Position numbers and translations under genes: made by a program. A stretch of DNA of 44,910 nt from Candidatus Heimdallarchaeota archaeon (GTDB taxonomy: Archaea; Asgardarchaeota; Heimdallarchaeia; Heimdallarchaeales; Heimdallarchaeaceae). Positions 23,923 to 32,941 of this stretch are shown in pieces. Below the pieces are notes generated by a model, which saw only the letters and a list, made by a program, of their open reading frames with translations, was not told where the DNA came from and did no database searches. Location: contig JAAFKJ010000021.1 in the NCBI GenBank assembly GCA_021399395.1, positions 1 to 44,910 of the forward strand, given 5' to 3'. Each line of letters starts with the position of its first letter. Within the stretch, counting starts at the first letter, position 1.

Positions 23923-24759
23923 ATGAAACTAAAACAGAGATTACAAACCACTTTTCAAGATAAGATGAATTCAAAACAACTTGAAAGATTACCCGCAGGA
24001 TATTCAATTATAGGAGATATAGCCATCTTTCACCATATTGATGAAAGTATTTCTGACTACAAGGAATTATTAGGGGATATAATTCTAGATCTTGATCCAA
24101 AAATTAGTGTGGTTGTTGAACAGCTAAACACCTTAACTTCTTATAGAAAACCAATTATTTCACGTATCGCAGGAGAATTTAGAACCAAGACAATTCATCG
24201 AGAATTCAAAACTGAATTTCATTTAGATGTGGCAGAAATAACATTATCCCCAGGCAATAAAGGTGAAAGAGAAAGTTTGATTCAAAAAGTTGAAAATAAT
24301 GAAATCATTTGTGATATGTTTGCTTGTATTGGAAATCTATCTTTACCGATTCTAGTTAACAACCCATCAATAACCGCTTATGGGGTAGAATGGAATCAAA
24401 TAGCTTATAATTTTCTTGAAACCAATATCAAAGCGAATAAAGTAGAGAAAAGGTATTATCCTATTTTTGGAGATAATAGAAAAAGCACACCAATCAATTT
24501 TGCCACTAGAGTACTAATGGGTTATTTTGGGAGTGATGAAGCACAGTTCAGGTGTGCTCTAGAAGCATTAAAGGGTGAAGGTTGGATTCATTATCACAGC
24601 CTTTCATCTAGAGAGAAGCTGAATGAGCCTGAAAAGTATATCAAAAGATTAAGTAAAACAATTGATTATGATATTGAAATTAAGGAGATCAGAAGAATTA
24701 AGAAATTTTCTCCTAAAAAATATCATCTTTGCACAGATTTGTATGTTAAGAAATACTAG
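23923..24759 (+). CDS. taw2: Trm5/TYW2 family enzyme, probable Taw2
   Basis: 278-residue class I methyltransferase-fold protein with GYSIIGDIAIFHH, TIHREFKTEFHLDVAEITLSPGN..ER and SAM motif DMFACIGNLSLPI. Trm5 (m1G37 methyltransferase) has NLP/NPP at the base-binding position; here the segment is RVLMGYFG followed by GWIHYH. That pattern is typical of Taw2, which transfers the aminocarboxypropyl group of SAM to 4-demethylwyosine-37 of tRNA-Phe. The loop reads FACIG rather than the usual FAGIG. Trm5 remains the alternative. Confidence 0.8.
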   Translation: MKLKQRLQTTFQDKMNSKQLERLPAGYSIIGDIAIFHHIDESISDYKELLGDIILDLDPKISVVVEQLNTLTSYRKPIISRIAGEFRTKTIHREFKTEFHLDVAEITLSPGNKGERESLIQKVENNEIICDMFACIGNLSLPILVNNPSITAYGVEWNQIAYNFLETNIKANKVEKRYYPIFGDNRKSTPINFATRVLMGYFGSDEAQFRCALEALKGEGWIHYHSLSSREKLNEPEKYIKRLSKTIDYDIEIKEIRRIKKFSPKKYHLCTDLYVKKY

Positions 24760-24807
24760 TTATTATTGATAACAATTTTTATTATCTGTTATTACACGTT
24801 CAATTTA

Positions 24808-25305
24808 ATGACAAGATTTGAGAAACCAAATGATTCAGATTTAAAGAAAATACAGAGTATCGCTGATTATCAATTTGGGCAAGGAGCAGGAGAGGCTTTA
24901 TTTTCTGAAAATATAGAGATTGAGCGATCTAGGGGAACAAATAGGATACGTTTCATATATCAGAATAAAGAAAGAATCTGTTCGTTTCGTGTTCGAGATG
25001 GTTTCTTGGTTCCATCCTTAATAGGTGGAGAGATACTACATAAAAGTGATTTTGGCCTAAAAGTGGTGGTAAACGAAGATACTGAACCTTTTGTGAGAGA
25101 TGGAAAAACAGTTTTTGCGAAGCATATTGTGGAAGTTGATCAACAAATTGCAATTAAAGATGAAGTGATTATTATTAATCAGAAAAATGAGTTTCTTGGT
25201 ATTGGAACCGCAAAAATTTCAGGAACTATGATGAAAGAAATGAATATAGGTGTGGCTGTATCCACACGGAAAGGTATGAAAAAAGAGAAAGAAGTTATTA
25301 CTTAG
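24808..25305 (+). CDS. PUA domain RNA-binding protein
   Basis: 165 residues from ATG 24808; the 14 codons upstream are hydrophobic and unlike the family. The pre-PUA segment has DLKKIQSIADYQFGQGAGEALFSENIEI and RIRFIY, the pattern shared by archaeal PUA proteins related to the archaeosine transglycosylase C-terminus. The PUA domain follows: FVRDGKTVFAKHIVEVDQQIAIKDEVIIINQKNEFLGIGTAKISG. Such stand-alone proteins probably act in tRNA or rRNA modification. Its end overlaps the convergent NAC gene by eight bases. Confidence 0.82.
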   Translation: MTRFEKPNDSDLKKIQSIADYQFGQGAGEALFSENIEIERSRGTNRIRFIYQNKERICSFRVRDGFLVPSLIGGEILHKSDFGLKVVVNEDTEPFVRDGKTVFAKHIVEVDQQIAIKDEVIIINQKNEFLGIGTAKISGTMMKEMNIGVAVSTRKGMKKEKEVIT

Positions 25306-25669
25306 TTTTTAGTTTAACAATTGCTCCAGCAAGATCTCCATTCTCTTCTTCAAGAGTTTTTCTAGCATCTTCCTCAGAAGCACCTGTTTGTGCCATAACA
25401 AGCTCCACGTCAGAGTCTGTTACTGTAACACCTGGAGCTGCACCATCTTCACTTCCGCGGGGACGATCTGTTCCTGCTCCAACAATTTGGAAAGTATCAG
25501 ATTCCATCATACCAGGGACAAATGTTTTAACAACAGTGGGGTTATAGACAACAGTTTCTTTATCTGCGAAACGTATTATAACCTCTTCAACTCCATCCAA
25601 TTCAATTTGTTTCATTCTCGCTTGCATTCTTTTTGCTTCACGAGGAGATATAGGCCGTCTACTGCTCAT
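25298..25669 (-). CDS. nac: Nascent polypeptide-associated complex protein (NAC)
   Basis: 123 residues with the archaeal NAC layout: SPREAKRMQARMKQIELDGVEEVIIRFADKETVVYNPTVVKTFVPGMMESDTFQIVG is the dimeric NAC barrel, and the C-terminal UBA domain is VELVMAQTGASEEDARKTLEEENGDLAGAIVKL. The homodimer binds nascent chains at the ribosome exit. A Gly/Pro/Asp-rich linker joins the domains. It sits downstream of the ATPase H and F genes and a small membrane protein on the same strand. Confidence 0.95.
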   Translation of the reverse strand: MSSRRPISPREAKRMQARMKQIELDGVEEVIIRFADKETVVYNPTVVKTFVPGMMESDTFQIVGAGTDRPRGSEDGAAPGVTVTDSDVELVMAQTGASEEDARKTLEEENGDLAGAIVKLKTK

Positions 25670-25684
25670 AATATTATCACATTC

Positions 25685-25957
25685 TCATTCTTTTATTTCA
25701 GAATTTTTGTTTTGGTCTATTTTTGCTTCAAGCATCCCTTCTTTTGGTGCTCTGGTTTTTAGGAAAATCCACCCAATCCATGTCAGAAAAATCAACACAA
25801 TAAAAGCAATAACAAAAAACACTATTGCTAAACCAAGATACGCATCAAATATACGTTCTGGCCATAGAATTGGCATCAAAATAGTCCAATAGAATAGAAA
25901 ACCAAGAATTGATAGTGATCCAACAATCATTACTAAACCAATTATTTTGTCATTCAT
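25685..25957 (-). CDS. Small two-helix membrane protein, unknown
   Basis: 90 residues with two transmembrane segments (about 5-30 and 40-67) around a short loop WPERIFDAYLG, and a charged tail. It resembles many small archaeal membrane proteins of the general 'two TM plus KTRAP' kind, but no family can be named. It lies 55 bases after the ATPase F gene and 15 before NAC. A role with the ATPase is possible only by position. Confidence 0.65.
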   Translation of the reverse strand: MNDKIIGLVMIVGSLSILGFLFYWTILMPILWPERIFDAYLGLAIVFFVIAFIVLIFLTWIGWIFLKTRAPKEGMLEAKIDQNKNSEIKE

Positions 25958-26012
25958 CTACTTGGTCTCCATCAAAAAATAATAAGGGAAGTCTATAAAG
26001 ACTTTTCTTCCA

Positions 26013-26342
26013 TCACATTTCTATGTCAATGCCCAGAGCCATTTTAATCAATGCACGAACCTTATCTTCTGCACTTTCATACTGTGCTTTTTTCCCTGGT
26101 ACTTCAACAATGACAGGATATGGATTGAGTTTTATTCTTCGGATTAAATCTTGGTTTGCTTTAGCAACTTCCTCTGTTATTATCAAAATAGCTAATTCTG
26201 GATCATCTGCTTTTGAACGGAGTAAGGAGGATGCCTTTTCAGGTTCTTCTGTATATACTTCAGAAATACCTGCTAATTTAAAACCCAAAGAAGTCTCTTC
26301 ATCACCAATACTAACAATTTTAGTTCTTTGGGGGGTGCTCAT
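26013..26342 (-). CDS. atpF: A-type ATP synthase subunit F
   Basis: 109 residues from ATG 26342; GTG 26351 is in frame but overlaps the ribosome site AGTGAT. Subunit F is a small Rossmann-like protein that docks on the central stalk: KIVSIGDEETSLGFKLAGISEVY at the N-terminus, LAILIITEEVAKANQDLI in the middle, and PVIVEVPGKKAQYESAEDKVRALIKMALGIDI at the end are all family signatures. It directly follows subunit H. Confidence 0.93.
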   Translation of the reverse strand: MSTPQRTKIVSIGDEETSLGFKLAGISEVYTEEPEKASSLLRSKADDPELAILIITEEVAKANQDLIRRIKLNPYPVIVEVPGKKAQYESAEDKVRALIKMALGIDIEM

Positions 26343-26353
26343 TTTAATCACTA

Positions 26354-26662
26354 CTAGAGTATTTCAGAGAGAATGAATTCGATAGCTTTCTTTTCTTGTT
26401 TCTTTGCTTTCTCATCGAGTTTAATTTTATCTGCTTCAAACTCTTTATCCATCGAAGCAAATTCCTTTTCAACTCTCCCTTGTACTCCTGAAAGGAGTTT
26501 ATTAGCTTCTTCCTTTGCTTGAATTTCCGCATCTCGTATCTTCAAAACACTATCTCTTTCTGCATCCATTATCGCACTATCTTTTGCGGATTCAGCCTTT
26601 TTGATTTTCTCTTCACAGTCTCTCTCGACTTTTCTAATAGTTTTTAGAAATTCAACACTCAT
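26354..26662 (-). CDS. ahaH: A-type ATP synthase subunit H (peripheral stalk)
   Basis: 102 residues, almost entirely charged helix with Ala/Glu/Lys heptads (VERDCEEKIKKAESAKDSAIMDAERDSVLKIRDAEIQAKEEANKLL), as in AhaH/subunit G of archaeal ATPases. It pairs with subunit E in the peripheral stalk, but E is not in this window. The identification is supported by its adjacency to subunit F. It is divergent from the phosphohexomutase gene. Confidence 0.82.
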   Translation of the reverse strand: MSVEFLKTIRKVERDCEEKIKKAESAKDSAIMDAERDSVLKIRDAEIQAKEEANKLLSGVQGRVEKEFASMDKEFEADKIKLDEKAKKQEKKAIEFILSEIL

Positions 26663-26813
26663 TTTTGACCACAGTATTTCCTTTGGTTAAATGATATGCA
26701 ATGATGACGTTTTTAAAAGATTCTGTTTCGCCTCTAAAACGAATCCAAAACACAGGTTAAGTTCTACTTGCGTTGTCGAAAGAGATTTAACCGTTCAAGA
26801 TTTTAAGTGAGTA

Positions 26814-28202
26814 ATGAAAAGGAAGTATTTTGGCACCAACGGGATTAGAGGAGTTGTTGGAGAGCGGATTAATCCTAAATTTGTATCTAGAATGAGTTCA
26901 GCTATTGCTTCCTATATGTTAGATAAGGGGACGATGGCAATAGGGGTTGACTCAAGAATTAGTAGTCCTACACTAAAAAACTCCATTATTGCAAGTTTCT
27001 TAGCGAATGGCATAGAAGTAATAGATGTTGGAATGGTACCAACCCCCCTTCTTCAGTTCGCCGTTCCATTTCTGAAAGCAGATATGGGGATAATGGTAAC
27101 TGCAAGTCACAACCCTCCTGAATTCAATGGAATGAAAATAATTGATTCTGATGGTATTGAAATAGACATTCATAAACAAATACAAATCGAACAGCAATAT
27201 GAAAAGGAAGAATATCAATATGTTAGTTGGAATGAAAACAAAAAGACAGCAAAAATGGATGTTTCAACAGAATATATTGAACAAATAATTAATCTTGTAG
27301 ATTTCGAAAAAATCAGAAAAAAGAATCTTACAGCTGTTGTAGATGGTGGAAATGGTGTAGGGAGCTTAATTACCCCACTTCTTCTACGAAAACTAGGTGT
27401 GAAGGTTGTTAGTTTAAATTGTCAATTGGATGGAAATTTCCCAGGAAGAGGTGTAGAACCTGTACCCGATAAACTTAGCTTAATGAATAGTATAACAACA
27501 GAAATTGGTGCTGACTTCTCAGTTGCACATGATGGAGATGCTGATAGAGCAATTTTCGGAGATAATAAAGGTCATATTCACTTTGGAGACAAGTCAATTG
27601 CACTTTTTGAAAAATGGGTTTTAGGTCAAAGTGACAATAAAAAATTCGTTACACCTATCAGTTCTTCCTCTATTATGGTCGATATAATAAACGAAGAAGG
27701 TGGCGAAATATTCTGGACACCCGTTGGATGTATTTATGTCAGTCGTAAAATGATTGAGAAAAATTGCATCCTTGGTGGTGAAGAAAATGGCGGTTTATTT
27801 TATGGTCCACACCAAAGTGTTAGAGATGGTATGATGGCAGCAGCTTTAATGGCTGAAATTCTTGCAAATTCCGAGAAGAGTTTAAATGAATTATTAAGTG
27901 ATTTTCCCCATTACTACCAAAGAAAGAATAAGTTACAATGCCCTGAAAATATTAAGGAAGATGTTATGCAATATATTATTTTAAATGCTGAAGAAGCTGA
28001 GGAAATCATTACCATTGATGGTGTCAAATTACTCTTCTCTGATGGCTGGACTCTTATTAGACCATCTGGTACTGAACCTATATTCAGAATTTTTGTTGAA
28101 GCAAAAACTGCTGAAAAAGCAGATGTGTTTATGAAAAACGGTTTAGAACTTGTTAGAAATGCAATCGAGAAATCCATAGGTAAACTCCAAAAACCAACAT
28201 AA
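26814..28202 (+). CDS. glmM: Phosphoglucosamine/phosphohexomutase
   Basis: 462 residues of the alpha-D-phosphohexomutase family. Domain order is complete: FGTNGIRG start, phosphoserine loop TASHNPPEFNG with Ser98, metal loop DGDADR (240-245), sugar loop GGEENGG and phosphate loop RPSGTEPIFR. The FGTNGIRG start and GEENGG favour archaeal GlmM-like enzymes (glucosamine-6-P to glucosamine-1-P), but phosphomannomutase activity is common in such proteins. A GTGAGT ribosome site precedes ATG 26814. It separates the ATPase H/F genes from atpA. Confidence 0.9.
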   Translation: MKRKYFGTNGIRGVVGERINPKFVSRMSSAIASYMLDKGTMAIGVDSRISSPTLKNSIIASFLANGIEVIDVGMVPTPLLQFAVPFLKADMGIMVTASHNPPEFNGMKIIDSDGIEIDIHKQIQIEQQYEKEEYQYVSWNENKKTAKMDVSTEYIEQIINLVDFEKIRKKNLTAVVDGGNGVGSLITPLLLRKLGVKVVSLNCQLDGNFPGRGVEPVPDKLSLMNSITTEIGADFSVAHDGDADRAIFGDNKGHIHFGDKSIALFEKWVLGQSDNKKFVTPISSSSIMVDIINEEGGEIFWTPVGCIYVSRKMIEKNCILGGEENGGLFYGPHQSVRDGMMAAALMAEILANSEKSLNELLSDFPHYYQRKNKLQCPENIKEDVMQYIILNAEEAEEIITIDGVKLLFSDGWTLIRPSGTEPIFRIFVEAKTAEKADVFMKNGLELVRNAIEKSIGKLQKPT

Positions 28203-28314
28203 CAACTGATTAACACTTTTCTCAAATTTGTTGCTTTTTATTAAATTTAGATGTATTTAACAAAACTTAAAAAAAGAAATCAATAAGTTGCGTAGTATAT
28301 AGAGTGTAATTAAA

Positions 28315-30105
28315 ATGACCATTGCTAATTCAGAACAGACTGGTTACATTGAGAGAATTTCTGGACCTGTAGTTCAAGCTTCAAAAATGTTAGGAGCCAA
28401 ATTATATGATGTAGCGAGAATTGGTGAGGAGAAATTAGTTGGAGAGATTATCAGACTTACTGGAGATTTAGCTACAATCCAAGTGTATGAAAGTACAGAT
28501 GGGTTAACTCCAGGAGAACCTGTATATCGAACCAATGCTCCTCTTTCAGTAGAACTAGGACCAGGATTAATAAGGCAAATTTTTGATGGAATTCAAAGAC
28601 CATTACCAGTTATTCGTGAGATGTCTGGCGATTTCATAGAAAGAGGAATTGAAATTCCAGGATTAGATCACAAGAAATTGTGGGATTTTGCTCCCAGTGT
28701 AAAAGTTGGTGACAAAGTAATTGGAGGAGACATTCTAGGAGAGATTCCAGAAACACCTACAGTAGATTTCAAACTTATGGTTCCTCCAAACCTAAATGGA
28801 AAAATCGATTTTATTGCACAAAGAGGCGATTATAATATTGATGACACTGCTGCAACCTTGTTAACAGCTGATGGAGATAAAATTGATCTAAAATTCTATC
28901 ACAACTGGCCAGTTAGAAAACCAAGACCATATCACAGTCGATTACCTTCTAATGTTCCTCTAATAACAGGTCAGAGAATCTTTGATACTTTCGCTCCAAT
29001 TGCTAAAGGAGGAACTGGAGCTATTCCAGGAGGTTTTGGAACAGGAAAAACTGTAAGTCAACATCAGCTTGCTAAATGGTCAGATGCCAAGATAGTTGTC
29101 TATGTAGGGTGTGGTGAACGAGGAAATGAAATGACAGACGTTCTTCGTGAATTTCCAAGACTCGTAGATCCTTACACAGGAGGACCACTTATGGATCGTA
29201 CTGTTTTAATTGCAAATACATCAAACATGCCCGTCGCTGCCCGTGAAGCAAGTGTATATACTGGTATTACTCTTGCAGAATTTTTCAGAGATATGGGATA
29301 TGATGTTGCGATGATGGCCGATAGTACATCTCGTTGGGCAGAAGCTATGAGAGAGATATCAGGACGTTTAGAAGAAATGCCTGGCGAAGAATCTTTTCCA
29401 GCTTATCTCTCATCAAGAATTGCTCAATACTATGAAAGAGCAGGTCGTGTTTTAACAATTGGTTCAAAACAAAGAGAGGCCAGTATTACTGTAGTAGGAG
29501 CAGTTAGTCCTCCAGGTGGAGACTTTAGCGAACCAGTTACACAAAATACATTGAGAATTGTCAAAGTATTTTGGGCGCTTTCTAAAGAACTAGCAAGTCG
29601 TAGGCATTTTCCAGCAATTGATTATCTTTTAAGTTATACTCTTTATTGGTCAGCACTTGAAGATTACTACGCACAAAATGTGCATACTGAATTTCCCGAA
29701 TTAAGATCAGATGCTCTAGCACTACTACAAAAAGACAAAGAACTTCAAGATATTGTAGCTCTTGTTGGGCCTGATGCTTTACCTCCAAGTGAAAAAATAA
29801 TCCTTGAAACAGCAAGAATGCTCAAAGAAGATTTCTTACAACAAAATGCTTTCCATGAATCTGATAGTTTTTGCAGTCTAGAAAAACAATATTTGATGCT
29901 CAAAACAATTCTTCGTTTCCATGAAAAAGCTGAGGATCTTTACAGAAGAGGAACAAATGTCGCAGAAATATTTGAGAGTGATTTGGTTGTAAGAATTGCA
30001 CGAATGAAATATATCGAAAGAAGCGATGTTGAAACTAGTTTAAATGAGCTAATGAAAGAAATTGATGGATTAACACCTCAGAACTTCGGGGTGGAGGACA
30101 TTTAA
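28315..30105 (+). CDS. atpA: A-type ATP synthase catalytic subunit A
   Basis: 596 residues. It hydrolyses or makes ATP in the A3B3 head. The barrel, the non-homologous insert (about 115-205), the nucleotide domain ([47 protein letters not shown]) and the C-terminal helical domain are all present. The P-loop at 239-246 is GGFGTGKT. Archaeal A subunits almost always have GPFGSGKT, whose Pro and Ser shape an arched P-loop, so both of these are replaced. atpB follows 13 bases later. The nearest TATA-like element is CTTAAAAAAAG near 28266. Confidence 0.97.
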   Translation: MTIANSEQTGYIERISGPVVQASKMLGAKLYDVARIGEEKLVGEIIRLTGDLATIQVYESTDGLTPGEPVYRTNAPLSVELGPGLIRQIFDGIQRPLPVIREMSGDFIERGIEIPGLDHKKLWDFAPSVKVGDKVIGGDILGEIPETPTVDFKLMVPPNLNGKIDFIAQRGDYNIDDTAATLLTADGDKIDLKFYHNWPVRKPRPYHSRLPSNVPLITGQRIFDTFAPIAKGGTGAIPGGFGTGKTVSQHQLAKWSDAKIVVYVGCGERGNEMTDVLREFPRLVDPYTGGPLMDRTVLIANTSNMPVAAREASVYTGITLAEFFRDMGYDVAMMADSTSRWAEAMREISGRLEEMPGEESFPAYLSSRIAQYYERAGRVLTIGSKQREASITVVGAVSPPGGDFSEPVTQNTLRIVKVFWALSKELASRRHFPAIDYLLSYTLYWSALEDYYAQNVHTEFPELRSDALALLQKDKELQDIVALVGPDALPPSEKIILETARMLKEDFLQQNAFHESDSFCSLEKQYLMLKTILRFHEKAEDLYRRGTNVAEIFESDLVVRIARMKYIERSDVETSLNELMKEIDGLTPQNFGVEDI

Positions 30106-30118
30106 TAGAGGGATAAAA

Positions 30119-31561
30119 ATGACAATACAAGAAAAATATGAAGCAAGAGAATTTCAAACTGTATCAGAAGTTTCTGGACCTTTGATGTTTGTAGATTTAA
30201 AAGAAATGGGAGGAGTATCTTACGGAGAAATGGTTGAAATCACCACCACTACAGGAGAAAAAAGAAGAGGGCAAGTCTTAGATGTGTCCAAAAGTCTAGC
30301 AGTCATTCAGTGTTTTGAAGGTACTTCTGGTCTCGAAACAAAAGATACTACTTGTAGGTTTCTTGGAGAAACAATGAAAATAGGTGTCAGCAAAGACATG
30401 CTTGGTCGTGTTTTCAATGGAAGAGGTGACCCCATAGATGGTGGAGGAGATATAGTTCCAGATAAAATATTGGATGTAGCTGGAACACCAATCAATCCAT
30501 CTGCTCGTCAATATCCAAAAGAATTCATCGAGACTGGAGTTAGTACAATTGATACTCTACTTACTCTGGTTAGAGGGCAAAAGTTACCTCTCTTTAGTGG
30601 AAGTGGGTTACCTCATAATATGCTCGCAGCTCAAATTGCACGTCAAGCTAAAGTACTTGGAGCAGAAGAAGAATTTGCAGTTATCTTTTCAGCTATGGGA
30701 ATCACAGCTGATGAAGCTAGGTTCTTCCGTGATGACTTTGAAGCAACTGGTGCCTTAGATAAAGTTGTTTTATTCTTGAATCTAGCTGATGATCCTGCTA
30801 TTGAACGCCTATTAACCCCCCGGTTAGCTTTGACAGCTGCAGAACATCTTGCTTATGAGCTCGATTATCATGTTTTAGTAATTTTAACAGACATTACATC
30901 ATATGCAGAATCATTACGTGAAGTTGCAGCGGCTAGAAGTGAAGTACCAAGTAGAAGAGGTTACCCTGGATACATGTATTCTGATTTTTCAACAATATAT
31001 GAAAGAGCCGGAAGAATACAGAATAAGAAAGGAACAATTACACAAATACCAATCCTAACTCTACCAAATTACGATATTACTCATCCTGTACCTGATCTTA
31101 CAGGCTATATTACTGAAGGCCAAGTATACGTAGATGTGGCTTTAAATCGTAAGGGTCTTTACCCACCAATAAATCCATTACCTTCACTTTCAAGACTTAT
31201 GAAAGATACAATAGGACAAGGGTCAACTAGAAGCGACCACAAATATGTTGCTGATCAACTTTATGCTCTTTATGCAACTGGAAGAGATTTAAGAGATTTA
31301 GTTGCAGTTGTGGGAGATGAATCACTTTCAGATACTGATAAGAAAGTTCTAGAATTCGCTGATTTATTTGAACAGAAGTTTATCAACCAAGATTATCATG
31401 AAGACAGATCCATATTCGAATCATTAGATATTGGTTGGGAGATGTTATCTATTTTCGATGATCCTTACAGAGTTCTCAAGCGTATTCCTTCAGAAGTAAT
31501 TGATAAGTTCCATATAGACAAAAGAGACGATAAAACAGATTACAATTCAGTTGATACCTGA
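30119..31561 (+). CDS. atpB: A-type ATP synthase regulatory subunit B
   Basis: 480 residues, the non-catalytic partner of subunit A. Typical features are [49 protein letters not shown] (the degenerate P-loop of B subunits), [55 protein letters not shown] and PLPSLSRLM. In most archaea subunit D would follow; here the operon ends and subunit D is upstream at 18785. Confidence 0.97.
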   Translation: MTIQEKYEAREFQTVSEVSGPLMFVDLKEMGGVSYGEMVEITTTTGEKRRGQVLDVSKSLAVIQCFEGTSGLETKDTTCRFLGETMKIGVSKDMLGRVFNGRGDPIDGGGDIVPDKILDVAGTPINPSARQYPKEFIETGVSTIDTLLTLVRGQKLPLFSGSGLPHNMLAAQIARQAKVLGAEEEFAVIFSAMGITADEARFFRDDFEATGALDKVVLFLNLADDPAIERLLTPRLALTAAEHLAYELDYHVLVILTDITSYAESLREVAAARSEVPSRRGYPGYMYSDFSTIYERAGRIQNKKGTITQIPILTLPNYDITHPVPDLTGYITEGQVYVDVALNRKGLYPPINPLPSLSRLMKDTIGQGSTRSDHKYVADQLYALYATGRDLRDLVAVVGDESLSDTDKKVLEFADLFEQKFINQDYHEDRSIFESLDIGWEMLSIFDDPYRVLKRIPSEVIDKFHIDKRDDKTDYNSVDT

Positions 31562-31747
31562 TTTTACAATCGTTCTCATTTTTTCATTTTATTAAAGGAT
31601 AATCAATAGTAAGTGTGTTTTTTATTCCAGTTCTACACAGTCTAAATCATTGAAATTCAACCATTTCTTCACTTTCAAAAAATTATTAATCTCATCCATA
31701 CCAATAGAAAATTCAACATCCTACTCATAACCAATTTCTGAATCAAA

Positions 31748-32272
31748 TCATTCGCTTTTCTTGTATTTTCCTCTTACATATGTAAGTAGATTAGGATACT
31801 CATTATCTCTCCATTTCTCATCTAAATGTAAAGCAACTACTTCCCCAATAAACAAATCATGAGAACCTAATTCGACAATTTGATGCAGTTTGCATTCCAT
31901 ACTCACTGGACATTCCGAGATAAATGGTGTAGTTATTTTTACACTTTGTCCCTTTGTGAAATTGCATTCTTTCCATTTATCAAAATCTTTTCCAGACTTT
32001 GTTCCGCAAAACTCAACAGAATCTTTCAAATTTTCTGTAGGAATGTTGACAACAAACTCCTTGGATTGGCAAATTAAATCATAGGAGAACCTTTCCTTTC
32101 TTATAGCTACTGCAACATAAGGTGGATTTGAGCTGCAAGTTCCTCCCCAAGCAAGGGTTATAATGGATTCTTTATCTTCATAAGATGCTGAAACAAGCAT
32201 TACTGGATTTGGATACAGCGCTGATGCGGGTCTTTCTTGTAGAGTCTTCATATTCATCGTATTCGTGGACAC
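31748..32272 (-). CDS. Flavin reductase-like FMN-binding protein
   Basis: 174 residues of the flavin reductase-like split-barrel family: PNPVMLVSASYEDKESIITLAWGGTCSSNPPYVAVAIRKERFSYDLI, then EFVVNIPTENL, GTKSGKDFDKWKECNFT, SMECKLHQIVELGSHDLFIGEVVALHLDEKW. It binds FMN and may reduce free flavin or act as a small oxidoreductase; the electron donor is unknown. It lies 26 bases downstream of the VOC gene on the same strand. Confidence 0.88.
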   Translation of the reverse strand: MSTNTMNMKTLQERPASALYPNPVMLVSASYEDKESIITLAWGGTCSSNPPYVAVAIRKERFSYDLICQSKEFVVNIPTENLKDSVEFCGTKSGKDFDKWKECNFTKGQSVKITTPFISECPVSMECKLHQIVELGSHDLFIGEVVALHLDEKWRDNEYPNLLTYVRGKYKKSE

Positions 32273-32298
32273 AGTTCAGAAGATAAGTTTTTCCCGTA

Positions 32299-32847
32299 TC
32301 ATGCTTCGCCTAGTTTTTCAGTTGATTTCATTAAGGCTCCTACATTTGAAGGTGTAAAGAAGCCATCAAAATCTCCGAAACGTTGTACATATTCGATTAT
32401 ATGGTTAGCAGTTGTTGTAGGTAAAGTGAAAATTTGTTTAATTCCATCCTCTTCACTTCCAATTATATAATCAGTTGTGAACTTAACTCCCCTTTCTTTC
32501 TGGATTTCCACAACTTTCTCTATATCTTTAACTAAGTAAGCAAAATGATGAATTCGACCACCATATTTCTCAACATACTTTTCAACAATAGAATCTTCTG
32601 TTAGCCCTTCGCTAACAACGATAACAGGTAGTGTTTCGTGAAGTTTCAGTGTACTTGTAATTGCATTCATAGATATGACTTTGAAAGTTTTATAGTCCTT
32701 ATAAGGTACCAAGTTGGCAAGCTCTGCCATTGCTTTTTCTCTTTCTCCTTTCTTAACTCTGTATGCTATGTGATCTAATTTGACAATTAAATCTTTTAAA
32801 CCGGCGTCTTCAATTTCACCATAAAGCTCTGATACGTTTTTTAACAT
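32299..32847 (-). CDS. VOC-superfamily (HPPD-like) metalloprotein
   Basis: 182 residues with a vicinal-oxygen-chelate fold. LDHIAYRVKKGEREKAMAEL begins the first module and GGRIHHFAYLVKDIEKVVEIQKERGV the second. The likely metal triad is the His of LDHIAY, the first-turn His of RIHHFAY and the Glu of NHIIEYVQR. The HIIEYVQRFGDFDGFFTPSNVGALMKS tail resembles 4-hydroxyphenylpyruvate dioxygenase ends, but the protein is half that length. The substrate is unknown. It is probably an operon with the flavin reductase-like gene. Confidence 0.75.
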   Translation of the reverse strand: MLKNVSELYGEIEDAGLKDLIVKLDHIAYRVKKGEREKAMAELANLVPYKDYKTFKVISMNAITSTLKLHETLPVIVVSEGLTEDSIVEKYVEKYGGRIHHFAYLVKDIEKVVEIQKERGVKFTTDYIIGSEEDGIKQIFTLPTTTANHIIEYVQRFGDFDGFFTPSNVGALMKSTEKLGEA

Positions 32848-32886
32848 GATTTTTCCACCTTTAATAGTTTATAATTTGAAGTGATA

Positions 32887-32909
32887 TTTGAAAGTTTATT
32901 AATTTCAAA
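32887..32909. promoter_or_regulatory. Inverted repeat between VOC and AlkD-like genes
   Basis: TTTGAAA and TTTCAAA form perfect 7-base arms with nine bases between, in the 94-base divergent gap. It matches the arms of the repeat at 18689 and may be a shared operator. Confidence 0.28.
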
Positions 32910-32941
32910 ATTAAATCGGTGAGAAAAATATTTTATCTAGC

